The position numbers and the translations under genes are program-made. From Doryteuthis pealeii (taxonomy: Eukaryota > Mollusca > Cephalopoda > Myopsida > Loliginidae): a DNA stretch of 64,000 nt. The stretch spans positions 94,994,834 through 95,058,833 of the forward strand of contig CM042145.1 in the NCBI GenBank assembly GCA_023376005.1, given 5' to 3'. Below, one piece after another: positions 1-9,646 of the stretch. Numbering within the stretch: the first letter of the stretch is position 1; the number at the start of each line of letters is the position of its first letter. The notes beneath the pieces were generated by a model that did not search any database, was not told the origin of the DNA, and saw nothing but the letters and a program-made list of their open reading frames with translations.

Positions 1-560
1 GCACCGACTGCACATCTGCAGAGGGGTAAGACTCCTCCAATGGGGCCACCTGTTGGTGATGCTTAAGGATAGAGCCCAGGTGGATGAGCAGTTCATGACA
101 TGCAATACACCACTTTGGCCCTATCTTGGGCTAGACGGGCGGTCGGAGAGGCCCCCTCCGATCAATCGGCTGGTCATGTCAAGCCCGAGCACCTATATGA
201 TTTTCCAAACCCTATTGCCCTTATGGTAAGCCCCAACCCCTTTTTATCATATGGGTGCTAGAAGGCGGTGGCTGCGGGTCTACATGACCTGGGAATGACG
301 TTAAACTCTATCTGATGGTGAGATTCCAGTTTTGGAGGTTTGGGGAATGTGGAGCACCACATTCATGCTCCCTGGTCCACTCTGACCCGGAGTGGTAGTA
401 CCTGTTAGGGTCCCATCTATGGGTTAAATAGAAAAATGTATTTATAAAAAAAATGTATTATCCATTAAAAATTGATTTATTTCAAAACTTTATCGGCATT
501 AAATGACCCACTGAGGTTGATACGCCGTAAAACAAAACAAACCAAACAAACCAAATATTT
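1..560 (+). repeat. Composite interspersed repeat (family R3)
   Basis: A reverse-strand copy lies at 22213-22620, and partial copies at 17145-17345, 26110-26245, 33085-33315 and 59095-59250. Shared landmarks are the GATCAATCGGCTGGTCATG block near 158-178, the acceptor-like GTGGTAGTACCTGTTAGG near 391-409, and a 3' hairpin module at 492-530 (CGGCATTAAATGACCC against a reversed GGTTGATACGCCG) followed by a (CAAAC)n tail. It shows no ORF. It is a dispersed non-coding element, not assigned to a superfamily. Confidence 0.7.
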
Positions 561-630
561 GCTTAGATTTCAAATATTTAACCATTCAATCAGAATTTTC
601 AAACTGAAAATTATACATTGGTAAAAGATA

Positions 631-842
631 TCACAGTCTAGGAATCACAATTCCGGGTTCGATACCGCCTCTCGCCAACTCAGCGTAAGAGAAGCAAAAG
701 GATATGTGCAGTAAAGTGAGGAGCGCTACACCTAAGATGCTGAAATAATCTCCTTGGTCTAGCGCTAGTGAAAAGGGGAGAGACACCCACGCTTTATGGC
801 TGATACCGACATTAGGCCGCACCGCCCGCTTTACTTACTACT
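631..842 (+). repeat. tRNA-derived SINE, family I (5' part lost)
   Basis: Box B-like GGGTTCGATACC at 655-666 is followed by the family body: AACTCAGCG, AAAGTGAGGAGC, CCTTGGTCTAGCGC and CTGATACCGAC. Box A is missing. Other copies are at 16060, 30950 (reverse), 34489, 37372, 37972, 53655 and 63928. Confidence 0.75.
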
Positions 843-962
843 TACTTTAAAGCATTTGTTCTAAGACTAATAACAACTAATAAATGAATTAAAACTTAGT
901 TAAATTCTAACGGTTTATTTAACAATTACTAATCAAACTGTGACTAACAATATAAACATCCT

Positions 963-966
<4 letters not shown>

Positions 967-1025
<59 letters not shown>
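967..1025. repeat. (TA)n microsatellite
   Basis: Uninterrupted TA run that directly abuts the 3' end of the reverse-strand family II SINE. The same junction occurs in other copies, so it is probably the SINE tail. Confidence 0.95.
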
Positions 1026-1026
<1 letters not shown>

Positions 1027-1235
1027 CAAACCCCTCCGCACGTGCAGGATGCGGCACAAGGTCAGTTTATTAACCGCAATTTAACATGTTTTAATTCAGA
1101 TTTTTCCTTCTCTTAGACTTGTCACCTAACCAAGGTTAAAGAACCCAGTCTTCCCTACTATTTACCCATAACTGGAGGGAGAATATATGGATTCATACAT
1201 TTCCAAAGGGTATTAGCGCTATGTGAAATGCAAAC
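1026..1235 (-). repeat. tRNA-derived SINE, family II (3' part)
   Basis: Reverse copy of the element best seen at 33352-33645. It shares CCTCCGCACGTGCAGGATG, the CCCATAACTGGAGGGAGA block and GTATTAGCGCTATG. The tRNA-like head with boxes A and B is missing here. Confidence 0.7.
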
Positions 1236-1355
1236 TTGACACACCTTGTATTCTGAAAGAAAATCAATGAATGGAACGTTATTTTTTTTCAGAATGCAAG
1301 GTGTGTCAAAAAGTACAAAAAATCACGATACTTTATTGACACAACTTGTATATAT
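1236..1355. repeat. MITE-like hairpin with TTGACACACCTTGTATTC ends
   Basis: TTGACACACCTTGTATTCTG at 1236-1255 is inverted at about 1289-1309, leaving a short loop. Related copies at 31705-31855 and 35482-35650 share the termini and the GGAACGTTATTTT inner block. There is no ORF. It is probably a Tc1/mariner-type MITE. Confidence 0.6.
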
Positions 1356-1716
1356 ATAATATAATATATATACATTAAAATTGAACCTTTCAGGATTTAG
1401 ATTTCTTTGGGTTTCTTCTTTTGAGTGATTCCCAATATCCTCAGTAATAATAATAAAAAAAAAACTTAAGAAAGACATCAGTGACCCACCAAAAATCAAT
1501 GGTACGACCACCTACCGTCTCTCACAAACCACCCAGTTAAACAAGAAAATATAGAAAGAAAAATGAAATGAGTTAAGATATTCTTAGAAACTAACGTTGT
1601 GTTAAGATAAAATTGAACATTGAATGATTTATTTTTTTCGGTTCTCCTCTCATGAAGAGTTCCCATAAATATTCCCCAAAATCACTAAATAAGTCCCGGT
1701 CCGAACATATAGATGG

Positions 1717-1910
1717 CGTCAATACCAGCTGTTTGCAGACCTCAACAGAATGCACCAGGGAAAGAGATTTGGCTCCAATGAAGAAATTATATCGGAAACT
1801 CAGGCGAATTTGAAGCCAAAGACAAATCGTTCTACAAAAAAGGCATCAAATTGTTAGAGAAGCATTGGAATCAGTGTATTACCCTAGAAGGAGACTATGT
1901 TGATGAATAA
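1717..1910 (+). pseudogene. Mariner transposase C-terminal remnant
   Basis: Translation from 1717 gives QYQLFADLNRM, then GKRFGSNEEIISETQ. After a one-base deletion near 1807-1815 the frame shifts and continues as KDKSFYKKGIKLLEKHWNQC to the terminal GDYVDE and stop at 1908-1910. This is the C-terminal end of a mariner DDE transposase. The serine-aspartate expected just before the tyrosine at 1723 is replaced, and the upstream catalytic domain is absent. The following TTAGGCCTGGGACTTATTG at 1943-1961 resembles a mariner terminal inverted repeat, and a second copy of that end lies at 2311-2335. It is a dead, 5'-truncated copy. Its sequence differs from the mariner at 47264-48483, so it belongs to another subfamily. 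Confidence 0.8.
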
Positions 1911-1992
1911 GGTCGTATTTTGCCTAAAAGTTGTTTTATTAGTTAGGCCTGGGACTTATTGAGTGATGTGTTATATATGTATCTCAGTTTGT

Positions 1993-1995
<3 letters not shown>

Positions 1996-2024
<29 letters not shown>
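1996..2024. repeat. (CTAT)n microsatellite
   Basis: Seven tetranucleotide units immediately after the mariner end. Confidence 0.9.
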
Positions 2025-2339
2025 GACAATCTGTTCGTACTTGCCTATCTCACCATCCGGGCAGTTCTGTTCATATTTATATCTATCCATCACATTCTAT
2101 CCATCGTATGTATGTGTATGTTTTCTATCTATCTATTACAATATGTGTATACGTGTTTTTTACCTAAGCGGTTTTTAAACCAAGCCCACTTGGTTTGAAA
2201 ATTGCATAGGCAAGAAACTGTCAGTTACCAATCACCGTTAATTTCATGTCTTCGCTACTCTAACTTTTGCCTAAAGTTGAATTTTGCCTAAAAGGTTTTG
2301 TTTTATTAGTTAGGCCCAGGACTTATTGAGTGATGTCTT

Positions 2340-2455
2340 AAAACTGCTAAACCACCAGTTTTCTGCCCAAGTTCAATAAATGTACGATGAATCTTTGTCA
2401 TAATGAGTGGGGTTTGGAAAAAAAAGGGGAATACCAAGGACAAGAGAGAGCGATA
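2340..2455 (+). repeat. Interspersed repeat duplicated at 3780-3935
   Basis: The block from the CAGTTTTCTGCCCAAGTTC region through TCTTTGTCATAATG to GGGGTTTGG recurs at 3830-3935 as CAGTTCTCAGCTTAAATTC, ATTTGTCATAAAG and GGGGTTTGT. Both end in an AAGAGAGAGCGA purine tract that runs into (TA)n. Function unknown. Confidence 0.6.
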
Positions 2456-2463
2456 TATATATA

Positions 2464-2502
<39 letters not shown>
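2450..2502. repeat. (TA)n microsatellite
   Basis: TA run with one phase slip. Confidence 0.95.
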
Positions 2503-2506
<4 letters not shown>

Positions 2507-2649
2507 ATATATGTATAAGTATTAACTTACCGGTGGGTATAAGAACGATTGTTGGAAGTGCACAATATCCAGAGGTTAAGGTTGAGAAAAAACAAATACA
2601 AAGTGCTCAATACAATGTAGAGCATACATTTATTTAAGAATGGAAATGA

Positions 2650-2690
2650 GTAACCTACTCGAGTTTCATCGATAGATTCTTCAGGGTTAC
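2650..2690 (-). ncRNA. Hammerhead ribozyme-like motif, left arm
   Basis: This is the exact reverse-strand partner of the motif at 2872-2912. It has helix I GUAACC/GGUUAC, core CUGAAGA, helix II AUC/GAU with loop UAUC, GAAA, helix III palindrome ACUCGAGU, and A as the cleavage-site base. Confidence 0.75.
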
Positions 2691-2871
2691 TTTTAAATTA
2701 ATCGAGTTTACGATTAATCTTTGGTGTTATAAACATGCCCGTTGGAATGGGAATTAAATTTAGTAGAGGAACGAAAATATAAACAAGCGTTCCTCTACTA
2801 AATTTAAGTCCTATTCCAACGGCGCATGTTTATAACACCAAAGATTAATCGTAAACTCGATTAATTTAAAA

Positions 2872-2912
2872 GTAACCCTGAAGAATCTATCGATGAAACT
2901 CGAGTAGGTTAC
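2872..2912 (+). ncRNA. Hammerhead ribozyme-like motif, right arm
   Basis: Helix I is GUAACC (2872-2877) with GGUUAC (2907-2912), a perfect 6 bp. The core CUGAAGA (2878-2884) matches CUGANGA. Helix II is AUC/GAU (2885-2887, 2892-2894) around loop UAUC. GAA plus A15.1 lies at 2895-2898. Helix III is the self-complementary ACUCGAGU (2898-2905). The cleavage-site base is A2906, giving a GUA triplet. All core positions of a type I hammerhead are present; helix II is short. Confidence 0.75.
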
Positions 2913-2932
2913 TCATTTCCATTCTTAAATAA

Positions 2933-2964
<32 letters not shown>

Positions 2965-2989
2965 TGTATTGTAGGCAGGTGTTATTGAA

Positions 2990-3133
2990 TAACAAGGAGC
3001 ATTTCTTCATTAATTCGATCTGTATCTTTTCCAGTCGTCTGGCGATCTTTCTGATGTTAGCATCCAGTTGAAATAGGATATTTCCCATGTTGTCAGCCCG
3101 AACGCTTTCGACAGCTTCTTCAGTCGTCATCAT
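2990..3133 (-). pseudogene. Penelope-like element 5' ORF fragment
   Basis: Reading from ATG 3133, the peptide has MMTTEEAVESVRAD, then RRLEKIQIELMKK and SLLFNNTCLQ before dissolving into YIYIYI from the (TA)n tract. The same layout (M-x-x-ES, a basic RxLE helix, FNxTC, then TA) recurs at 5990-6170, 7768-7936, 8380-8560 and 36198-36350. It resembles the N-terminal region of Penelope-like reverse transcriptases (inference). The start overlaps a degenerate hammerhead (CCC/GGG helix I, GAC/GUC helix II, GAAA) at about 3085-3140. Confidence 0.55.
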
Positions 3134-3296
3134 GGGGTATATGATTTGGTTTTAGTTCGTTTTTTAGGTCTTTTATCTATTTTGTTTTTAAATTGGAAGA
3201 GTCTATTATTTTTTTTATAGAGAGGGTTGCATGTTAAGTGTGTTAGTTATTGAAAATAGCTAATATATATATATACATATATATATATATATGGAG

Positions 3297-3362
3297 AGAG
3301 AAGAAGAAGAAGAAGAAGAAGAAGAAGAAGAAGAAGAAGAAGAAGAAGAAGAAGAAGAAGAA
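3297..3362. repeat. (GAA)n microsatellite
   Basis: About 20 AGA/GAA units followed by AAAAGTAAATCC. The flank AATCCAAAAGTCGGCAGAAG at 3369-3388 recurs at 4080-4099. Confidence 0.95.
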
Positions 3363-3469
3363 AAAGTAAATCCAAAAGTCGGCAGAAGATAACGTCTTGC
3401 TATTCTTCTGTGTTCAATGTTCCATTTTATACTTAAAATTGAACCTTGAATGATTCAAATTTTTTGGTT

Positions 3470-4060
3470 TTTTTTAGAGCGAGATAGATAGATAGAGAGA
3501 GAGAGGGGGGTAGAGAGAGGGGAAGGGGGGAGTAAGAGGAGGTGGAAGGAAGAAGAAGGGATTGTATAAGGTTAACATAGTCTACACCTGGAAAAGAACA
3601 AGGGATTGTATAAGGTTAACATAGTCTACACCTGGAAAAGTTTTCAGAAAAATGGAAGGCGGTGGTGATAATTTTACTTGTTTCTGAATGATTTGACATG
3701 GAAGTATGGGTTACCATACTTAAAATTAAGCCTTGAATTATTCAAATTTTTTCGGTTTTCCTCTAATGAAGAGTTCCTAAATATCCCGATTTATTAAAAT
3801 GTTGAGAAAGGCAGCTAAAACCTATAAAACAACAGTTCTCAGCTTAAATTCAATAAATCTACGAATGAGTATTTGTCATAAAGCGTGGGGTTTGTAACAA
3901 CAAAAGGGGAAAACACGAACAAGAAAGAGCGAGATAAATAAATATATATATATATATAGATAGATAGATATACATAGATAGATAGATAGCGAGTGAGGGA
4001 GAGAGAGAGGGAGGAGGGAGAGAGATGTGGGAAGCGGTAGAGTAAGAGTAGTGGGAAGGA
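3470..4060. repeat. Purine-rich region with GATA/GAGA tracts and local duplications
   Basis: Contains (GATA)n and (GA)n at 3479-3520 and 3958-4025. A 43-bp direct duplication (GGGATTGTATAAGGTTAACA...) lies at 3558 and 3601. Another copy of the repeat seen at 2340 occupies 3780-3935. No gene seen. Confidence 0.8.
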
Positions 4061-4599
4061 AGGAGATGATAAGACAAGGAAATCCAAAAGTCGGCAGAAG
4101 TTTATCTTTAGACTCAATGACACTTTGGCGGGAAGAGCAGATTATAGTTTGCAAGAAAATCACTTGAAATTTTTAACATAGCTCCCTCCCCGCCGCGAGT
4201 TACACTTTTCTTGACCCCCAGAGGTCAAGAGAGATTCCACATTGGAAAACATCGATTTATAGTTTTACAAACTGACAATGACAAGAGTGGAGAATGGTTT
4301 TTCAATGACGGCAAAAGATACCCTTTCGTGTTGAATGATCTGAACAAGTGACGAATCCGGGGAGTCTTCTGGGCAAAAGCGAGATTTGAAGTAGTTTGTT
4401 TGTCTACTTGTTGGAGCTACCCTCTTGCTTAGATATAAACAAACAGCACTGCAGGGAACGTAATGATAAGGGTTTGAAAGACAGAGAGAAAAAATGGGAA
4501 ATCTAGAAAATATGAAATAATACAAAGATTTAAGAAGCCATGAAATTACACCCAGGAAATGAAAAAATACACACACATACATCACACACATATATACAA

Positions 4600-4604
4600 A
4601 GGGA

Positions 4605-4666
<62 letters not shown>

Positions 4667-4684
4667 GTATGTATTTAACTATAG

Positions 4685-4719
<35 letters not shown>

Positions 4720-4734
4720 TATGAATGATGTATT

Positions 4735-4775
<41 letters not shown>

Positions 4776-4895
4776 GGTAAAACTTATATATATATATATG
4801 TGTATGTGTGTGTGTGTATAAATCAAATTCACTCGTATATATATTAATTACGTATGTGCACGCGTATATATATTACTACGTATGTAAAGACAGAA

Positions 4896-4978
<83 letters not shown>

Positions 4979-5401
4979 GTGTGTGTGTGTTTGTGTGTGT
5001 GTGTATGGGTGTGTGTGTGTATATATATACTTGCACACACTTGCACGTACGTCCAAATAAATATACATATATATGTATATGTACATATATATATACGTAG
5101 ATATGCATCAGTAAAAAGTACATGCAAACGTTCACACGCACACACACAAACACACATGCACACACGCACACACGCACACACACATACACACACGCATATA
5201 TATATATACACATATATATATATTATATATAATTATATATGTGAACATACTGTTATATATGTATATATCAACAAAAATCTCATGCAATCATATATATATA
5301 TATATACATGATTTTATACATATATTTATATATGCATTTACAAACGTTTGTATATGTATACACACCTCAGCAAAAAGCACGAATACATACCCCCCCACAT
5401 A

Positions 5402-5432
<31 letters not shown>

Positions 5433-5445
5433 TGTTGGAAAATTA
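4600..5445. repeat. Microsatellite thicket (TA, TG, CA)
   Basis: Successive (TA)n runs at about 4608-4662, 4688-4720, 4741-4774, 4896-4978 and 5398-5432, plus (TG)n at 4978-5020 and (CA)n at 5136-5195. All ORFs here encode alternating Y/I or C/V and are artefacts. Confidence 0.95.
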
Positions 5446-5479
5446 ATATATCTACTAATATATTATGATATACTGTGGT

Positions 5480-5660
5480 ATCTTGACTTACGTGTAGTCT
5501 AAATTATGACTTTTCCGAGTTGAGAACTTTCACTTGGTCAATTGTTTGCATTGTGTTTATGTTTTGAAACATATGTTTTTAAATATTCCATATTAACAAC
5601 TGCATTTACGACATATCAACATTTCAAAATGATGGAACCGCGTTCATTACTTGCGAAACT
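5480..5660 (+). repeat. Fragment of TTACGAGT-type MITE
   Basis: CTTGACTTACGTGTAG and TTTTCCGAGTTGAGAAC resemble the elements at 29236-29645 and 51930-53145, but are degenerate. Confidence 0.4.
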
Positions 5661-5905
5661 GTTTTCAACGGTCATAATTACAATATGAACTCCCGCAATC
5701 AACTGTAATTAATCAATATCTTGATTGATTCAGTGGATTTAACACTGAAGATGCTTATGGTGAATCTTGAGTAGGTTATTTCTGTACACACTATAATACT
5801 CAATCCGCTCTACTTACGTATTGAGAACTTTATCTTTGTTATGATGCTGACTTATCCCAACTAAATATTGAGACCAACCCAATATTTTTACCGGTAAGTA
5901 ATTGA

Positions 5906-5988
5906 CTTTACACACACACACACATACACACACATACATACACACACACACAACACACACACAACACACACACACACACATATATATA
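5906..5988. repeat. (CA)n/(TA)n microsatellite
   Basis: Imperfect CA repeat ending in TA. It abuts the truncated Penelope-like ORF fragment. Confidence 0.9.
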
Positions 5989-5989
5989 A

Positions 5990-6170
5990 GTGCATTTTGG
6001 CAGCATTTTTTCTTTTATACATTTTTGTTGAATTGAACAGACAATTCCTGTCTGACAAGTCTTTCATTGATCCGTTCCAATCTTCGGGCCATCCTTCTGG
6101 TGTCAGAGTGGAACTGGTATAACAGTCCACCGAAGGTTTCAACACTAGCGCTTTCGGCAATACACTTTGC
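5990..6170 (-). pseudogene. Penelope-like 5' ORF fragment
   Basis: From ATG at about 6174 the reverse strand reads MAKCIAESASVETF, then (with frame disruption) FHSDTRRMARRLERINERL and VRQELSVQFNK. It ends in the CA/TA tract at about 5988. The ORF start lies inside the hammerhead at 6136-6188. It is homologous to the fragments at 8380-8560 and 36198-36350. Only the extreme N-terminus is present and no reverse transcriptase domain is seen. Confidence 0.55.
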
Positions 6171-6188
6171 CATCCTCAGGTGGGAAAC
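6136..6188 (-). ncRNA. Hammerhead ribozyme-like motif (Penelope type)
   Basis: Reverse strand. Helix I is CAC/GUG next to the core, then GUUUC/GAAAC with small bulges. Core CUGAGGA. Helix II is GGCAA/UUGCC, preceded by one extra U. GAAA is intact. Helix III is the palindrome AGCGCU. The cleavage base is A. Helix I differs from the 36311-36362 copy by a compensatory C-G for U-A change. Confidence 0.7.
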
Positions 6189-6239
6189 GATGGAATAGTT
6201 TTCATGTCTCGTTTTTTAACGAGAACGAGTAGTAGCAAG

Positions 6240-7005
6240 GAATTAGTAGGATGTAATATATTCATTTATTTATTCGAATGAATACTTGTCTTTATGTATA
6301 TTTATGTTAGTATATTTATTTCTAAATATATAAATTTATCAGAAAAAAAATCATATAATGTCGTTATCTAATAACTTCAGCAATTCTGAAAATGGTCTCA
6401 GACTTTAACAGCACGTGGAGAAAAAACTCAACATTCTATGTTTTATGTTTCCATTTCTTCTCAGGTAAAGAAATAAAAGCTGATTATTCAAAAGATATAA
6501 GATATGCATTTGAAGAGATTTGAATGCCACAGGTACTTGGTTAGAAGAGAGTGAGTCATTGCTAGTTTTTTTTTCTTCTTTGTGAATGAAAAAAGAAAAA
6601 AGAAAAAAAAAGTTAACTGACATGAGAGCATTTAATTAAAAATAATTAAAGCTGTAAAACCTTTCCTTTCATTGTGACTAATAAGAATGGGAAATATCCT
6701 CTAAATAAAACATTGGGCAATGAAATTAACTAAACAATTTCAAATCATGGTTATTCTAAGTAAGGTGTGTATTATCACCAAAACTGTCAACAGAAACAGT
6801 GTTCAGTTTGGTTTCTTTGTTTTTAATGGCACATCAACTATCATGGGTTATTTAATGCCAAAGCCATCCTTGTAGAAGAACATCGGTAGTATTAATATTT
6901 AACCCATAGAAAAAAGTTCTCTCTTCCACAGTTTCGGTGTTCAAGGTACACCTTCTTAAGGAGAACCTTTTTGGTTTAACTACTAATGCTACTACAGTGA
7001 AAACA
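6240..7005. other. No recognised gene
   Basis: AT-rich. The only recurring piece I see is a CATCAACTATCATGGGTTATTTAATGCC segment at about 6832-6860, a relic of the R3 hairpin module. The ORF at 6405-6623 has no recognisable motif. Confidence 0.5.
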
Positions 7006-7023
7006 TGGGAGCAGCATTTGAAG

Positions 7024-7083
<60 letters not shown>
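7024..7083. repeat. (TA)n microsatellite
   Basis: Pure TA run. Confidence 0.95.
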
Positions 7084-7088
<5 letters not shown>

Positions 7089-7424
7089 TATATAACTTGC
7101 TTGCTTGAAATTCGGGAAAAACGCAAGTGGGGTGCTTTAAAAAAAAAGAAAGAAGGCGTTCAAACATTGAATATAGAAGTTGGTTCTACACACGATGTTA
7201 AAATTCGAGAATTGATCAAGTTATTAGATGACACCGAAATACAAATACTCACGAAAGGAAATCTGAGTAACAAATCTTATCTTACACTCTAACAGTGTGT
7301 ATTGCATAAAATAACCCACAGGCTTATTATGCCATTAAACAAACCAAACCAAACCAAATAAAGTTAATTAAAATCACTTATACCAATTTGAAGATATTAA
7401 GAACTTGAAATAAAAACTTTTATC

Positions 7425-7490
7425 AAAATGACTTATTTCGGCATTAAATGACCCGAAAAGAGTTAACATGTCGTAAAACAAACCAAACCA
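7425..7490 (+). repeat. R3-type hairpin module with (CAAAC)n tail
   Basis: CGGCATTAAATGACCCG, GAGTTAACATGTCGTAAAAC and a CAAACCAAACC tail: the same unit as the 38560-39740 array. Confidence 0.7.
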
Positions 7491-7756
7491 AAATCATTAC
7501 AAAATGATATTTATTTTTCTGAAACATATCTTAAATGATATAAAAAGTTTGGAAACACCTAGTAATTTTCGAATATAGCAGCCCTATTTTCAAATGCAAA
7601 TAACTCATTTCACGCCAATGCCCTCTCCCAATACTCTCAAATCTTTACAATTTTGTTTTAGTACCAAACTTCTACATACTCCCACTTCTACTTGTTCGTT
7701 TACGCGCATTTCTGTGTACAAAGACAACTAATAACAGAATGGCTCAATTATTTTTC

Positions 7757-7936
7757 ACTCCCTGAAAATGACACTTTCCAGCGTTGAAAGTACTTGGGAA
7801 AATTATGAGTCATTCATTAATAGATACCAACGTAATGTTAAAGGATTGGCGCGTCAACTGAAATCGGCTGAAAAGAAAATTGTCAGGCAGATGTCCGTCC
7901 TGTTTAATAGGGTTTGTATGAAAAAAATACTGCTTG
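7757..7936 (+). pseudogene. Penelope-like 5' ORF fragment with degenerate hammerhead
   Basis: ATG at 7768 gives MTLSSVESTWENYESF, then RNVKGLARQLKSAEKK and RQMSVLFNRVC before the (CTGT)n tract at about 7940. MTLSSVEST matches MALSSAEST of the reverse-strand copy at 8380-8560. The ORF start overlaps CUGAAAA at 7762 (core position G8 changed to A), with GAAA and palindrome AGUACU at about 7786-7794 and a GGG helix I strand. The ribozyme is therefore probably inactive. Only the N-terminus is present. Confidence 0.55.
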
Positions 7937-7939
7937 TCT

Positions 7940-7977
7940 CTGTCTGCCAGTCTGTCTGTCTATCTGTCTCTCCCCCA

Positions 7978-8008
<31 letters not shown>

Positions 8009-8012
8009 ATAT
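7940..8012. repeat. (CTGT)n/(TA)n microsatellite
   Basis: CTGT/CTGC units followed by a short TA run. It separates two ribozyme-bearing elements. Confidence 0.9.
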
Positions 8013-8020
8013 ATACATTT

Positions 8021-8165
8021 GTCATCCATAGATACTGCATTTCGACATATCATGCCTCCTCAGTGTGGCTAGACTTAGTAGGCTACGTCCGACCGGTATA
8101 GCAACTCGACTGATTTTTCATTAGTCAGGCTTCCTAACAACTGGGTTATCAGCCACATGCAGGCA
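8021..8165 (-). mobile_element. tRNA-headed hammerhead element (family A)
   Basis: On the reverse strand a tRNA-like segment (box A-like GTGGCTGATAACCCAGTTG near 8157-8139, box B-like GTTGCTATACCGG near 8105-8093) is followed after about 25 nt by the hammerhead at 8026-8068. The order matches the 17567-17940 copy. Confidence 0.6.
8026..8068 (-). ncRNA. Hammerhead ribozyme-like motif (family A)
   Basis: Helix I CCACA/UAUGG (one mismatch). Core CUGAGGA. Helix II GGCAU/AUGUC around GAU. GAAA intact. Helix III AUG/UAU. Cleavage triplet AUC. Confidence 0.7.
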
Positions 8166-8282
8166 AATGGTAGAATCTTACTGATAAATACATACAGCCG
8201 TTAGAGAGCTCACATCCGTTTTATTAGAGAACCTTGTCATTTAAGCTTAACTCGCAGTTTATAGTCGTATTGTTACCCCCAG

Positions 8283-8312
8283 AAAGCTCAACCAAAATAA
8301 GGCTGTGATCAC

Positions 8313-8372
<60 letters not shown>
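8283..8372. repeat. (CA)n(TA)n microsatellite
   Basis: It directly continues the Penelope-like coding strand, whose last codons read NYTYIYIY. Confidence 0.95.
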
Positions 8373-8373
<1 letters not shown>

Positions 8374-8862
8374 AGTATAATTTGGCAGCATTTTTTCTTT
8401 TATGAATGTTTTGTTGAACACGATGGGCAATTCTGGTCTGACAAATTTCTTTTCTATCCTTTCTAATTGTCTGGTAATCGTTTTATATTGGGGTAGAATT
8501 GGTGTATGAATCCATTAAAGGCTCGTACACGAGTACTTTCTGCACTACTTAGTGCCATCATCAGGTGTGAAATGGTGAGATATTTCCATTGTTTCTTTTT
8601 AAACAAACAGTAACAGTAGGAATTAGTAGGAGAGGGGCTCACACGTTTATAAGAAAGTTATAGGGAATAATGGGAGAAGAATTGGTGGGAAATTATAAGC
8701 ATTTGAGAATATGCTAGCTGGTTTACTCGTGTAAGAACCTTTGTTGGATTCATACACCAATTCTACCCTGATATAAAAAAAAAGATGGCTAGACAATTAG
8801 AAAGGATAGAAAAGAAACTCCCCAGACAAGAATTGTCCACTGAGGTCCACAAAACATGCTTA
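8373..8862. mobile_element. Penelope-like fragment arranged as a fold-back
   Basis: The reverse-strand arm at 8380-8600 and forward arm at about 8725-8862 are inverted copies. The reverse arm reads MALSSAESTRVRAFNG, then HQFYPNIKR and, after a frameshift, LERIEKKFVRPELPIVFNK and MLPNYTYI running into (TA)n. The forward arm ends in TA at 8862. Coding capacity is limited to the N-terminus. The hammerhead at 8527-8568 overlaps the start codon. Confidence 0.65.
8527..8568 (-). ncRNA. Hammerhead ribozyme-like motif (Penelope type)
   Basis: Helix I CACA/GUGU next to the core. Core CUGAUGA. Helix II UG(G)CACU/AGUGCA. GAAA intact. Helix III palindrome AGUACU. C as cleavage base. The core sequence contains the ATG of the reading frame. 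Confidence 0.75.
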
Positions 8863-9007
8863 TATATATATATATATATATATTATATAATTATTATTTA
8901 TATTTTTTCTTGAAGGCAATTACAATGCATGTGCCGCATAAAATTCAATACTTATAGAAAATAATCTTGACAAGTGAATCCCGGCAAAGGATTGTTCGGC
9001 GTGTAGA

Positions 9008-9053
9008 ACATCGTACAGACTGTTTTGACTTTATTAAGTCTCATCAGCGATGT
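9008..9053 (-). ncRNA. Hammerhead-like motif (family B, mutated)
   Basis: Helix I ACAUCG/CGAUGU is perfect. CUGAUGA intact. Helix II GACUU/AAGUC with loop AAUA. GAAA changed to AAAA (G12A), so probably inactive. Helix III ACA/UGU. GUA triplet. Confidence 0.65.
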
Positions 9054-9417
9054 ATACTAACGATTTGCCTCCGCCAGAAATAGAAACCGGGACCTCAGCA
9101 GGCTTAGTCAGAGACCATATTGCCTCGGCCACGGCACACTCCGAACAATCCCTGTAAAACTAACCTTGTCAATGATACTTACACGCCTCTACCATAATAG
9201 GTAAGGGGACGTTGAGTGAACAATAACAAACCATGCCTTAAGCTCTTCGGCGAAGTGAATAAGATTTTTGGATGTTTGATTTTAGAAGCATTGTTGATAA
9301 AGTATATATTATTATTTATATTTTTGCTTGAAGGCAATTACAATGCATGTATCGCATAAATTCGTTACTTATAGAAAATAATCTTGACAAGTGAATCCCG
9401 GCAAAGGATTTTTCGGC

Positions 9418-9451
9418 GTGTAGAACATTATACAGACTGTTTCGACTTTAT

Positions 9452-9457
<6 letters not shown>
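9418..9457 (-). pseudogene. Hammerhead remnant truncated by (CT)n
   Basis: Second unit of the dimer. Helix II (GACUUAAUAAAGUC), GAAA and helix III are kept, but CUGAUGA and the 5' helix I strand are replaced by a (CT)n tract that starts exactly at the core. Confidence 0.7.

Positions 9458-9529
<72 letters not shown>
9457..9529. repeat. (CT)n(TA)n microsatellite
   Basis: About 17 CT units then about 18 TA units, lying between two ribozyme elements. Confidence 0.95.
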
Positions 9530-9530
<1 letters not shown>

Positions 9531-9646
9531 GTCATCCACAGACACGTATTTCGACTTATCAAGTCTTTCAGTGTGGCTAGACATTTTGCAAGCTACCTAC
9601 AACTGGAATTGAAATCCGATTGGTTGGATGTCAGTCCGGTACCTTA

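Larger units (their letters stand above)
2627..2935. mobile_element. Fold-back element with ~145-bp inverted arms
   Basis: The left arm (ATTTATTTAAGAATGG from 2627) is mirrored almost perfectly by the right arm ending at about 2935. Only about 20 nt of loop lies between the inner GAACG and CGTTC near 2770-2793. The element sits in (TA)n. Each arm carries a complete hammerhead-like fold (2650-2690 reverse, 2872-2912 forward). No ORF is present. It is either a ribozyme-bearing retroelement inserted as an inverted dimer or a fold-back MITE. Confidence 0.85.
8895..9457 (-). mobile_element. Tandem dimer of tRNA-headed hammerhead element (family B)
   Basis: CGGCGTGTAGAACAT occurs at 8999 and again at 9416, so the repeat unit is about 417 bp. 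Between them the reverse strand shows box A-like GTGGCCGAGGCAATATGG, box B-like CGGTTTCTATTTC and then the ribozyme at 9008-9053. TTGCTTGAAGGCAATTACAATGCATG at the unit ends recurs at 9327 and, inverted, at 19855 and 20285. Homologous dimer on the other strand at 19640-20310. Confidence 0.75.

Noticed and set aside
4540..5502. Many ORFs of alternating Y/I, C/V and H/T
   Set aside because: Direct translations of TA, TG and CA dinucleotide repeats.
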